Source: Bacteroidales bacterium (GTDB taxonomy: Bacteria; Bacteroidota; Bacteroidia; Bacteroidales; Azobacteroidaceae). From it: a stretch of DNA of 64,000 nt. The notes below the pieces were generated by a model. It was not told the origin of the DNA. It searched no databases and was given only the letters and a program-made list of their open reading frames with translations. Position numbers and translations under genes: made by a program. The stretch is taken from contig BHEP01000004.1 in assembly GCA_003851245.1 (NCBI GenBank), positions 1 to 64,000 of the forward strand, read 5' to 3'. Shown piece by piece: positions 1 through 7,748 of this stretch (positions within the stretch are counted from its first letter, which is position 1; every line of letters begins with the position of its first letter).

Positions 1-2568
1 CTTCGGGTGTATGCTTCCGCAGGAGAGCCTTGGGCTCCCGCCCGTAAGGTGTGGAACCAAAATGCCTATAATCCTGTATATGTAAATGACGATTTGACTA
101 TACCCTCTCGCCCTTTGAATCCGGCAAATGCCTTTGCACGAAGCGATGGAGGATTCAATAGGCCTTTCAATAATTTCTTGCAGCAGTCTACCAATCTCAA
201 TTTAGAGGGAGGACAATTGTTTTTGGCTCCCGATTTGGCACTTGCACGCACAGCCCAGCGCTTGACCTACAATGCAGCAACAGATGTAATGAAGGTAGAT
301 CTAACGATTAATAACAATGGAAGCACCTCTTCTCCCGCAAGTTTGCAGGCCTCTATTCATACTGTTCAGGCTGGCGGTAGATACAGATTGCTCAATACAA
401 GCTCAATTTCTGGAGCTTCCATAGCTCCTGGAGCAACAAAGATTCTTACCTACAATATTCCCAATTTTTCAAATTTGGGAATACCTGCTTCTTTCGAAAG
501 CTGGCATTTGAGTATAAATTCCCGTGATTCTTCTGATAAAAAACCTACATATTATGCTGTGTTTGAGGAGTGTGCTTCGTGGAATAATAGCAGCGATAAT
601 CTATCCTTTATTTCAGGCTCTCGTGTGATGTGCCAAGGTGCTACCGAAAACTTGACTTTCACTCCTTATGACCCGAGTTCAGTTTATCGTTGGTATGATG
701 CTCCTGTAGGAGGTAATCTCGTTTACACAGGCTCTTCATATACTTTTACTAAAAATGCTTCAAAAGAACAGATCTTGTATGTAGATATTTACAATAGTGC
801 AGGCACGGTAAAAATTACGCCCATTCGCGATAGAGTGTATGCTTATCTTTCTCCCGACTCTTTGGTTTGGACAGGCTTGGGAGCTAGTGGCGATTGGCAT
901 AACCACTTGAATTGGCGTAATCCAAAGGATCCAAATGATGATTATCCTATGGCGAATATTCCCCGCTCGTGTACGCAAGTTCATATTTCGGGTAGTGGCA
1001 GCGTTTCTATTCATGCCAATCTGTATGCAGGTGCCAGTCAGACAGACTATTCGTCCTACAGTGTAGCTTCTTGCAATAATATCACTTTTGCAGAAAATGC
1101 GTCTGTAGCAGGCACGGAAAAACTCAGCTATAGCAAGGTATTTTTAGACCTCCGCCTGCTGAGCAACCGCTATTACATGATAAGCTCGCCCTTGAAGCAT
1201 ATGTATACCAGCGATTTTTATCAGTTGCAAAAAAATCCGTACGATGATCCTATTAGGGTTTTCACCCAATTGTATGGTCAAAGCAATCCTCAAGACAATT
1301 CTTATATTGAGGGCAATTTTTCAGGTACTTTTAATACCCCCGATGTAGCCCTGTCTTTGGGCAAGGGCTTGGCCTTGTGGGTAGACGATAAGCAAGCCAA
1401 TGAAAATATTCATGTGCCCCAGCTCATTAAATTGCCCAAACATGATCTTTTCACCCAGCTTTATGATGGTTCTGGCCCTAGCAATTATCCTAAATATCCA
1501 TTGGAACGAGGCAATGAACACCGCTTTATATACGAGGGTTATAATTTGGATAATATCCCGGTAAATGTAACAACAGCAAGTGCCGGACAGTATGTTATGG
1601 TGGGTAATCCATTTATGTCCCACATTGATTTTCATGCCTTCTATGCCGAGAACTCCTCATTGATAGAGAACAACTTTAAGGTATTAGATGGCGCAGGCTC
1701 AATGCTGTCTTATTCAATGCAGACTGGGGGAACAGGAAGCCCCGCCTTGAGTCGCTATATTGCGCCTCTGCAATCGTTCTTAGTGCAGGTAAAAAGCAGT
1801 AGTATCAATGAGTTGAAGATGGCTGTTTCAATGTCGCAAGTCGATATAGGCTCTAAACTTCGATCGGCAAACTCAGATCCTATTTTAGATGATCTTTTGA
1901 CAATAGATTTTTCTATAGGCTCTTCGCAGTCCACAAGTTTTTTAGCAATCAATAGCAACTCATTGCATATTTATGATCAATTAGACGTTATAGGTCTTTT
2001 TATGAAGGATTTGAATGGAGCTGCTGTTTACACTGTTTCGGCAGATGGTAAGAAATTAGACATCAATCAGATTCCTGAGGTTTCCCACGATTTGAATATT
2101 GGTCTGGGTCTTCGTACAGATTCTGTAGGTGATTTCCGCCTCAGTTTTGGTGGTTTGTCTAATTTTGCTCCGGGCTATGATATTTTCTTGAACGATCATT
2201 CTACAGAGAAGTTCTACAACCTTCGCTCGGGCTCGGTTCTTACTTTCAGCAAGATGAGTTCCGACTTATTTTTGGATGGTCGATTTAGCCTATCTTTCAA
2301 GAGTACAAATGGAGAGACAGGCATAGTCAACAATAATCATCAAAGCGGAATAATAGGATATAGTCAAGATGGTCTTTTGGAAGTTTTGAGTACTGATGGA
2401 AGCTTGTTGCAAGAAGTTAATATCTATGATCTGCAAGGAAGGCTCTTGCACTCAATCAAGGATGTAGGGAGTGCCAGATATAGCATTCCTATCGACAAGC
2501 ATAAAACCTATATTGTGAGGGCTCAAAATGCACTAACAACAAGTTCTATAAAGCTTGTAGGCAAATAA
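1..2568 (+). CDS. Large secreted surface protein with T9SS sorting domain, 5' truncated
   Basis: The reading frame is open from the first base of the window, so the N-terminus lies upstream and the visible part is about 855 codons. The protein is rich in Ser, Asn, Gly and Tyr and has no enzyme motif I recognise. A stretch around residues 200-280 (VMCQGATENLTF, YRWYDAPVGG) resembles the Ig-like or PKD-type modules of Bacteroidetes adhesins. The last ~75 residues match a type A type IX secretion sorting domain, with the typical IYDLQGRLL strand, a following IP strand and a C-terminal SIKLVGK. Such domains take the protein across the outer membrane and are then removed as it is attached to the surface. 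An adhesin or matrix protein is the likely role; the substrate is unknown. No gene follows closely on the same strand. Confidence 0.8.
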   Translation, partial: LRVYASAGEPWAPARKVWNQNAYNPVYVNDDLTIPSRPLNPANAFARSDGGFNRPFNNFLQQSTNLNLEGGQLFLAPDLALARTAQRLTYNAATDVMKVDLTINNNGSTSSPASLQASIHTVQAGGRYRLLNTSSISGASIAPGATKILTYNIPNFSNLGIPASFESWHLSINSRDSSDKKPTYYAVFEECASWNNSSDNLSFISGSRVMCQGATENLTFTPYDPSSVYRWYDAPVGGNLVYTGSSYTFTKNASKEQILYVDIYNSAGTVKITPIRDRVYAYLSPDSLVWTGLGASGDWHNHLNWRNPKDPNDDYPMANIPRSCTQVHISGSGSVSIHANLYAGASQTDYSSYSVASCNNITFAENASVAGTEKLSYSKVFLDLRLLSNRYYMISSPLKHMYTSDFYQLQKNPYDDPIRVFTQLYGQSNPQDNSYIEGNFSGTFNTPDVALSLGKGLALWVDDKQANENIHVPQLIKLPKHDLFTQLYDGSGPSNYPKYPLERGNEHRFIYEGYNLDNIPVNVTTASAGQYVMVGNPFMSHIDFHAFYAENSSLIENNFKVLDGAGSMLSYSMQTGGTGSPALSRYIAPLQSFLVQVKSSSINELKMAVSMSQVDIGSKLRSANSDPILDDLLTIDFSIGSSQSTSFLAINSNSLHIYDQLDVIGLFMKDLNGAAVYTVSADGKKLDINQIPEVSHDLNIGLGLRTDSVGDFRLSFGGLSNFAPGYDIFLNDHSTEKFYNLRSGSVLTFSKMSSDLFLDGRFSLSFKSTNGETGIVNNNHQSGIIGYSQDGLLEVLSTDGSLLQEVNIYDLQGRLLHSIKDVGSARYSIPIDKHKTYIVRAQNALTTSSIKLVGK

Positions 2569-2645
2569 AGATTGCATCTCATAGAAACAAGGGCTCTGAT
2601 AAGGTTTTAAGGATTTAATTGTCAAAATGATGATATTCTTAGCGT

Positions 2646-2873
2646 TTATTTGCTCATGTTGTCAAAATGTATGATTATCTGGGATATAGATTGCCCCCCC
2701 ATAGGGGGCAATCTATTCTCAATATTATAGTACCACGTCCATAAAAAAGGCATGTTTCTCTTCAAACTGAGATATGCACTGCGTAGTTTTTTGTGAATAA
2801 ATCGACTTTTGCCTGCCGTAGGATCTTTGGCTCTCTCCTTATAGGGCACATTAGCTTTGTTAGTGCCAACAGC
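2646..2873 (-). pseudogene. Transposase C-terminal fragment (remnant)
   Basis: The minus-strand translation contains KDPTAGKSRFIHKKLRSAY followed by LSLKRNMPFLWTW. From memory this resembles the C-terminal part of Bacteroidetes transposases of the mutator/IS256-like kind, where the motif is followed by a PELxIPNTNNALEG-type sequence. Here similarity ends after about 50 residues, at the GC-rich inverted repeat, and the rest of the frame (to 2646) looks unrelated. No upstream part of a transposase and no terminal inverted repeats were found, so this is a scar and not an element. A database search should show whether the family assignment is right. Confidence 0.45.
2686..2716. repeat. GC-rich perfect 13-bp inverted repeat
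   Basis: The arms 2686-2698 (ATAGATTGCCCCC) and 2704-2716 are perfectly complementary and separated by 5 nt. The run of C and G contrasts with the AT-rich surroundings. There is no clear T-run on either side, so a classic terminator is uncertain. It could end transcription of the surface protein gene 120 bp upstream. It also lies where similarity to the transposase remnant stops. Confidence 0.6.
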
Positions 2874-2895
2874 TCAATAGAAGCATATTTTATGC

Positions 2896-2962
2896 TGTTT
2901 TCCCAGTAAAATACAAGATTGTATCGGCTTTTATCATTACTAAAAATGCTTTAGGGCAATAG
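2896..2962 (+). repeat. 67-bp direct repeat, copy 1
   Basis: This copy matches 5851-5917 at 63 of 67 positions and ends in the same GGGCAATAG. It appears to be a fragment of the decayed lipoprotein gene at 5755-6139, joined here to the start of an unrelated broken barrel gene. The two copies bracket a 2.9 kb segment that contains the barrel pseudogene and the metallopeptidase gene. Confidence 0.8.
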
Positions 2963-3613
2963 GATACTGATTTTTTTAGGCTTAATTTGCAGCCGCAATT
3001 AAAGACGCTGAGTCGATTGACAAACGATGATCTTAGGGCTCTCAATTTAAACGATTTGATTGTTTCAGACACTCTGTATTTGGATATTATTGAGTCCAAA
3101 CCCTATTTGAAAAATATGGATAGGGGCAGTCTTAATTGCACAGAATCAAGTTTTCAGCCAATATTGTTGTCAAATCTTAATGAAACCCAAGCTTTAGGAC
3201 TGCGAGGCAATTATACAAATTATGGATTTGAGGGAGCTCGTTCGGTGGGTTTCTATTTTAAAAGTGATATTGGAGATAAGATAAGTTTGATGGTCAATCC
3301 CTATGTTGCAAGCTATTTTTCGGGACCTCATAATCTTTCTCCTGTGATGGCTTCGGCAATTCAATTGAATTTAAATTATTAATTAAGCTACAGAATATTG
3401 ATAAAAGGCCGAGGACAATATGCTCTAAATGCCAGTAATAAGGACTTCCATCCGTCTTTATTGAGTCCTAAGAACTCCTTTGGAGGCTCTGTTACTTTCA
3501 AAATCAATGACAATTTTGGCATTGAGGCAGGTATGGATTACGTCTACCATATGGGCAAGTGGGAGCCTGTGTGTTATATTCGACCTGTTTTTTATTCTAA
3601 AAAGAATCGTTGA
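2963..3613 (+). pseudogene. Outer-membrane beta-barrel-like protein, broken by an in-frame stop
   Basis: One frame runs from 2963 to 3613, interrupted only by TAA at 3380-3382. The first part ends with IQLNLNY and the continuation reads LSYRILIKGRGQYALN, so restoring the stop to a sense codon (CAA, Gln, needs one C-to-T change) gives a continuous protein of about 215 residues. Alternating hydrophobic and aromatic strands (VGFYFKSDIG, ISLMVNPYVASYF, FGIEAGMDYVYH, PVCYIRPVFY) and an aromatic end suggest an outer-membrane barrel. There is no start codon or signal peptide; just upstream lies TAG at 2960-2962 and then the 67-bp repeat. The gene has therefore lost its 5' end as well. The family is not recognised. 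Confidence 0.6.
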
Positions 3614-3728
3614 GTAAATTTATTTTCCGACACCTCCAATATGATGCCATGGATTGTGGGGCTAGCTGCTTGCTTGTGAATGTTTTCGCATTTTCTGTCG
3701 ATTTAACATTCAAAAATATATAATTAAA

Positions 3729-3759
3729 TTTGTAGGCTTCGTTTTTTTTTCTACATTTG
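3729..3759 (+). promoter_or_regulatory. Bacteroidetes-type promoter (TTTG-N19-TACATTTG)
   Basis: TTTG at 3729-3732 and TACATTTG at 3752-3759 are separated by 19 nt, matching the -33/-7 consensus known for Bacteroides. Transcription would begin near 3766, but no convincing gene starts within 300 nt. Confidence 0.6.
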
Positions 3760-4077
3760 TACTGGATTACGATGACAAGTATAGTCTAGCCAGCTAAAAA
3801 AGCCTCCTTGCAAGAGCAGTCACTTCCAAATCAACTAACAAAAGGGTGATTAGAAGAAAGTGTAAAAGTATTCACTAAAACACAAGAAGGATCCGCAAAG
3901 GTGCGATTAAAATTTAAGATCCAGAATTTCTGAACAGTTTCAGATGGCTTTGGCATGTGCGTTTTGATATTTCACAATTTTGATATTTCAAAAGGCTTGT
4001 GTAAAACAAAGAAGACCTAAGCGGATGCCGAAAAGCTTATCAATAAAAAGAGTCGGCGAAATTAAGAAATTATTGTG

Positions 4078-4149
4078 ATGAAAAAGTTTAATGTAATAGA
4101 AGAAGGTAGGTTCGAGAAATAAGAAATGGCTATGTTATCTCGGATCTAA
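4078..4149 (+). pseudogene. Possible interrupted leader-type small peptide gene
   Basis: ATG at 4078 opens a 14-codon frame (MKKFNVIEEGRFEK) ending in TAA at 4120-4122. The same frame continues as EMAMLSRI and then stops at 4147-4149. The charged start with FEK followed by EMAxL is reminiscent of Bacteroidetes double-glycine natural-product leader peptides, in which the stop would replace a Gln or similar codon. No GG motif or core peptide remains. The reading is weak and rests on a short match from memory. Confidence 0.2.
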
Positions 4150-4161
4150 TTCCTAATATTA

Positions 4162-4176
4162 GGACTTTAGAAGTCC
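4162..4176 (+). terminator. Stem-loop followed by T-rich tract
   Basis: GGACTT-TAG-AAGTCC forms a 6-bp hairpin followed by a T-rich stretch (TTTAATTTAATTTTATT). It lies downstream of the 3729 promoter and would end any transcript made from it. A short palindrome, CCTAATATTAGG, directly precedes it at 4152-4163. Confidence 0.4.
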
Positions 4177-4248
4177 CGTTTAATTTAATTTTATTGTAAA
4201 GTGTAATCTCTTTTAATTTTGTATGTTTTGAACATATAGCTTAATTCT

Positions 4249-4282
4249 AATTTGTCCAAGGATGAATGACCTTGGGCAAATT
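4249..4282 (+). promoter_or_regulatory. 13-bp stem-loop in the leader of the metallopeptidase gene
   Basis: The arms 4249-4261 and 4270-4282 pair over 13 positions with a single G-U wobble and an 8-nt loop, and are followed by TTATATTTA. If transcription starts from the -7-like box TAATTTTG at 4214-4221, the hairpin lies in the 5' leader, 26 bp before the ATG. It could be an attenuator or a terminator of upstream transcription. Confidence 0.45.
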
Positions 4283-4308
4283 TATATTTACCGTTGTAAT
4301 TATTTAAA

Positions 4309-5733
4309 ATGAAAAAACGAAAATTAATTATTTTTCTAGCATCCTTACTTTTCTTTGTTCCATGTTATGGCCAAATTAGCTCGAGTGTAGACAAAAGATT
4401 CGAATTAATGAGCATTGTCTTTCGATTGGCAGAGGCAGAGGAATATACCGACAATTCGGTTGTTGCATACATGCGAGATGTTGATGAATATTTCTCGGAG
4501 TATATAGACCATCCTTTGGTAGTCTATACCAAGGAGGTTCGTAGGCAAAATAAGATTGGATTTGATGCTGTTTCTTTGCTTGCTTTCTATTTAGAAATAG
4601 AAGGCAATAGGCTTACTCTCAATAAAGATGCCGATATGAATGCGTTTTTTGAAAATGATTTTCGGTGGTCTCCAAAGATTATTTCACATTATATAGAATT
4701 ATTAGATCGTTTTTATAGAGATTCAGATTTTGAATATTTTTTCAAAAAGCACCAAAGCTTGTATTTATTGTCTGAGGAAAATTTCGATCTCGTGTTGAAT
4801 GATCTTGATTTAGAATGGTTCAATTCATTTTTCGGAACGCCGATATCTCCCAAGATAATTGTTAGCCTTTGCAATGGGCATAGCAGTTACAGTTCATCTC
4901 TAAAAATGAAAGACGGATCTATTTCCGTTGGTGCTGTTATTGGTACAACAATGATTAATTCAAAAGGGATTCCTCAATATGAAGGTATGGGCTCAAGCAT
5001 TATTTCTTTTATAGTTCATGAGATTTGCCATAGCTATGTCAATCCGATTGTTGACAGATACATGAATCGAATGTTGCCAGCTGCCGAAACAATACTTCCT
5101 TTTGTAAGTGAAGCATTGTTGCAGTCGCATTATTCCTCAGCCCAAACTATGCTCTATGAGAGTTTTGTGCGGGTCTGTACTTTGGCTTATATAGAACATG
5201 ACACGCTTAATTATGGAGGAGGTGATGTTTATTTTCATGTAGCCGCAAGCGAATTTAGTGGATTTATTTGGATGCAGAATAAACTTAATTTTCTTGCAAG
5301 CTTCAATCATAATAGAATTTTGTATCCTTATTTCGAGTCATTTATGGAGCAATTGGCAGTATATATGGATCAGTTAGCAGATAATATATCGCTTGAAGCG
5401 TCGGCAGCTAAGGCAAAACGACCTTGGGTAACAGGGATTTTCCCCGAGATAAACAGCACTGTATCAAACGAAGTAAAAGAAATAAGGATCAATTTCTCAC
5501 ATCCGATGATTCTACGTGATGGAGAAATAAAAAAAATGCTTGATTCCGATTGTATGAATCCTATAGATTCGCAAGCTCAAATTAAATGGAGTAAGGATAA
5601 AAAAACCTTGTCTTATGCCGTGAATTTAGAAAAGGATAAGAAATATGGTTTTATACTGAATAGATATAGTTTTCAATCAAATGTTTTATTTCCAATGAAG
5701 GAAAATTTTGAAGTTAAATTTCAAACAAAATAG
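4309..5733 (+). CDS. Secreted HExxH metallopeptidase-like protein (DUF4932-type) with Ig-like C-terminus
   Basis: The protein has 474 residues and a clear signal peptide (MKKRKLIIFLASLLFFVPCYGQ). The sequence SFIVHEICHSYVNP carries an HExxH zinc motif at residues 237-241. From memory this context matches the Bacteroidetes family DUF4932, which I take to be a zinc peptidase on the basis of the motif. The last ~100 residues (PWVTGIFPEINSTVSNEV onwards) resemble a bacterial Ig-like (Big_5/SbsA-type) domain, a common attachment or spacing module. The likely location is periplasmic or surface. The gene stands alone between degraded genes and inside the 67-bp repeat pair. Its substrate cannot be told from the sequence. 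A candidate third zinc ligand is a downstream Glu or His, for example in AYIEHD, but this is not certain. Confidence 0.65.
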   Translation: MKKRKLIIFLASLLFFVPCYGQISSSVDKRFELMSIVFRLAEAEEYTDNSVVAYMRDVDEYFSEYIDHPLVVYTKEVRRQNKIGFDAVSLLAFYLEIEGNRLTLNKDADMNAFFENDFRWSPKIISHYIELLDRFYRDSDFEYFFKKHQSLYLLSEENFDLVLNDLDLEWFNSFFGTPISPKIIVSLCNGHSSYSSSLKMKDGSISVGAVIGTTMINSKGIPQYEGMGSSIISFIVHEICHSYVNPIVDRYMNRMLPAAETILPFVSEALLQSHYSSAQTMLYESFVRVCTLAYIEHDTLNYGGGDVYFHVAASEFSGFIWMQNKLNFLASFNHNRILYPYFESFMEQLAVYMDQLADNISLEASAAKAKRPWVTGIFPEINSTVSNEVKEIRINFSHPMILRDGEIKKMLDSDCMNPIDSQAQIKWSKDKKTLSYAVNLEKDKKYGFILNRYSFQSNVLFPMKENFEVKFQTK

Positions 5734-5754
5734 AAGCAATGCACATATCTAAAT

Positions 5755-6139
5755 GTTGGGATTGCTAAAAGTCGCCCTTGGTATCAAATGTATTTTTATG
5801 GACAAATTGTATATTTTAGCTTCGGCATTTTTATTTTTTCTCCTTAGGTTTGTTTTCCCAGCAAAATACAGGATCGTATCGGCTTTTATCATTACGAAAA
5901 ATGCTTTAGGGCAATAGATTTGTTTATGCAGCATTCTATGGAAAAATTCTATCTATTTATAATATCAATGACTTAAAATTGGAGTGTTTTTTTTGGAGTT
6001 TATTAGGTTTCCTTCCTATGTGCCAAAATTAGATAAGGATGTATCAGGCTTGTGTGTGGATACGAAAAATACTTGTATTTATGGTCTGCATACGGATCCT
6101 ATAAGTGACAAGGTGAAGATTGTTCGTTATTTTTTATAA
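5755..6139 (+). pseudogene. Decayed lipoprotein gene, probably BF3164/TolB-like beta-propeller type
   Basis: Coding-like sequence is spread over three frames. Near 5755-5850 one frame reads GIKCIFMDKLYILAS. Another reads FSQQNTGSYRLLSLRKML, then TAG, then GNRFVYAAFYGKILSIYNINDLKLE. A third (5984-6139) reads FPSYVPKLDKDVSGL and VDTKNTCIYGLHTDP. Read together they resemble the six-bladed propeller lipoproteins of Bacteroidetes (BF3164-like), where such RF-YAAFYGK and D-YIYALYS patterns recur. Several frameshifts and at least one stop make it non-functional, and the 5' signal region is missing. The family is assigned from memory and is uncertain; the decay itself is plain. Confidence 0.5.
5851..5917 (+). 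repeat. 67-bp direct repeat, copy 2
   Basis: This is the partner of 2896-2962, with four substitutions. It lies inside the decayed propeller lipoprotein gene and appears to be the parental location, because coding-like sequence continues on both sides here but not around copy 1. Confidence 0.8.
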
Positions 6140-6185
6140 AAGGAGTTCTTTTATCTAGGGTAGCAAATTTATTTGCGGCGTGCTC

Positions 6186-7316
6186 TTATATAAAATAACT
6201 ATTTTTAAGCCAATAATAATACATAGGGTCTTGAAATGAAATAACATTTGCTCTGTTGTCCAGTATGTCTTTTGTAAGTAAGGCTTTGCGGGCACGGCTT
6301 ACGTTGGCGGAAGATGTCAAGCGATATTTGGCTATGGTTGCAGCTGAGGATAATTCTACTTCACCCGCTACCATTGCTTTGAGGAAATTTATTTGATTGT
6401 TGTTCAGAGATTCTGTGATTGTAACAAAGAGCAGGCTTAATTGGTCAATAATGGTCGTGTGAGCCAGTATTATTATTTCTTCAGAGCACTCCTTACTTGT
6501 TCTTAGCCATGCTTGTTGTGAAAGCTGTTGCACGTAGTAGGGGTGATTGTCTGAAAGCCTAATAATAAGTTCCGCTTGTTTTTGAGAGATTAATTTATTG
6601 GTTGCATCAAAGCGCTCAATTATAAAACTTATCCAAGAGGGGGTATCTATTTTCTCCAAAAATAGGAGGTCTCCAAACTTATAGAAAGGCATAGATGTGT
6701 TTGTAAATACATCAAGCATCATGTGCCGCTTGCTTCCATACAAACAGTACGACACGTTCTGATGCTGTTGCCAATGTGCGCGCAGTTGTTTTTGAAAGTA
6801 TTGCGGATTGTTAAATTCGGAAATATTTTGGAACTCATCAACACAGACAACGATTTTTATGCCCTTGTCGATGGCTATTTTTTCCGCTAAATCTAGTATC
6901 TCATCGGGTTTTTTCTTTATTTCATTCCAGTCGAAGTCTAATGAGATTTCATTTCGCAGCTCTCCAGCGATAATGATTTTAGGAATGAGGTAGGAGAAAA
7001 ATTTCTTAGCCGATTCCACCGATTCTTCCCATTTTGATGATGTTACTTTCAGAATGTTGTGTGCTAAGAGTTCATAAAAATGCTCCTCATTGCGAACGTT
7101 GAAAAGATCTATTGTGCATATCTTCAAGTTTTTGTCTTGTTCTGTTGCTATATCTATCGCCTTAGATACGAGAGAACTTTTGCCCCAGCGGCGGGGAGAA
7201 ATGATGATTGTATTGATCAAGGATTTGAAATTAGAAACCAGCAATGCAGTTTCGTCTTCTCTATCTGTAAAATTTTCGGATCGGGCTATTTTGCCAAAAA
7301 CAAAAGGGGTATTCAT
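6186..7316 (-). CDS. AAA-family ATPase (ATPase_2 type)
   Basis: The protein has 376 residues. An N-terminal FTDRE motif precedes the Walker A sequence SPRRWGKSS at about residues 40-48. Walker B follows (IKIVVCVDEF, near 160), then a sensor-like CLYGSKRHMM and a C-terminal winged-helix-like region (AGEVELSSAATIAKYRLTSSAN). This is the standard layout of the STAND-like archaeal-type ATPases that are abundant in Bacteroidales; their cellular role is mostly unknown. The gene is alone on its strand with its own promoter 20 bp upstream. The start ATG is favoured because the conserved N-terminal FVFGKI-x-FTDRE pattern begins directly after it. Confidence 0.75.
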   Translation of the reverse strand: MNTPFVFGKIARSENFTDREDETALLVSNFKSLINTIIISPRRWGKSSLVSKAIDIATEQDKNLKICTIDLFNVRNEEHFYELLAHNILKVTSSKWEESVESAKKFFSYLIPKIIIAGELRNEISLDFDWNEIKKKPDEILDLAEKIAIDKGIKIVVCVDEFQNISEFNNPQYFQKQLRAHWQQHQNVSYCLYGSKRHMMLDVFTNTSMPFYKFGDLLFLEKIDTPSWISFIIERFDATNKLISQKQAELIIRLSDNHPYYVQQLSQQAWLRTSKECSEEIIILAHTTIIDQLSLLFVTITESLNNNQINFLKAMVAGEVELSSAATIAKYRLTSSANVSRARKALLTKDILDNRANVISFQDPMYYYWLKNSYFI

Positions 7317-7336
7317 GTGATGTTCGTTTTATGGTA

Positions 7337-7368
7337 CAAATATATGAACTATTTTTGTGTGAAACAAA
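7337..7368 (-). promoter_or_regulatory. Promoter of the AAA ATPase gene
   Basis: On the minus strand, TTTG (7365-7368) and TATATTTG (7337-7344) are separated by 20 nt, a full match to the Bacteroidetes consensus. The expected start is near 7330, giving a leader of about 14 nt. Confidence 0.65.
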
Positions 7369-7748
7369 TTTGTTTCCTCATCTTACTGGTATCTTCAAGC
7401 TTCATTTCTGATATCTGCTGCCCATACTTGATTGCTACGCTCTATTTTTAGATCTCTCAGCAAATAGGGGTACTTCTTATGCTCTTTATTACCAATTGTA
7501 GTTTGGGGTTTTTGGTAAATTAGTCTTAAACTTGGGGTTTAATTTTCTTCTTGTTGTCGTAATAAAATTTTAAAACGTAGCTCTACGATTATTATCTTAA
7601 TGAGCTGTATAGTTATTGGGGAGTATTATAGTTCAAAAAATTGGGCTTATTTAGACCAAAATACCTTACCTTTGCTCTAGGCTTAGGTGCTTACTAATCT
7701 CTGTAATCTATAATTTGCATTTGCAAGTTGAACTCAAATAACATAAAG
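7369..7748. other. Intergenic region upstream of the methyltransferase gene
   Basis: No intact gene is visible. The region contains a 39-bp repeat (7596-7634) and a -7-like box TACCTTTG at 7667-7674, about 75 bp before the methyltransferase ATG. A short frame around 7545-7680 reads IIILMSCIVIGEYYSSKNWAY without a usable start and may be another remnant. Confidence 0.4.
7596..7634 (+). repeat. 39-bp dispersed intergenic repeat, copy A
   Basis: The sequence from CTTAATGAGCTG to ATTATAGTTC recurs on the minus strand at 21161-21200 with one substitution and one inserted base. A weaker relative lies at 63076-63104 (minus). All three are intergenic. Confidence 0.7.

Larger units (their letters stand above)
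3614..4308. other. 695-bp intergenic region with promoter and hairpins but no intact gene
   Basis: The region holds a Bacteroidetes-type promoter (3729-3759), a short interrupted peptide frame (4078-4149), a stem-loop (4162-4176), a second -7-like box TAATTTTG (4214-4221) and a stem-loop 26 bp before the metallopeptidase gene (4249-4282). It also has a near repeat TTTTGATATTTCA around 3963-3990 and small hairpins near 3890-3945. The promoter followed by terminator-like hairpins could define a noncoding or small-peptide transcript. I recognise no known RNA family here. Confidence 0.5.

Noticed and set aside
5798-5917. 39-codon frame MDKLYILASAFLFF...ALGQ as a signal-peptide gene
   Set aside because: It looks like a signal peptide ending in ALGQ, but neighbouring frames read as pieces of a decayed propeller lipoprotein, so it is more simply part of that pseudogene.
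2896-5917. Composite transposon bounded by the 67-bp repeats
   Set aside because: The repeats encode no transposase, have no terminal inverted repeats or target duplication that I can see, and copy 2 is part of a gene remnant.
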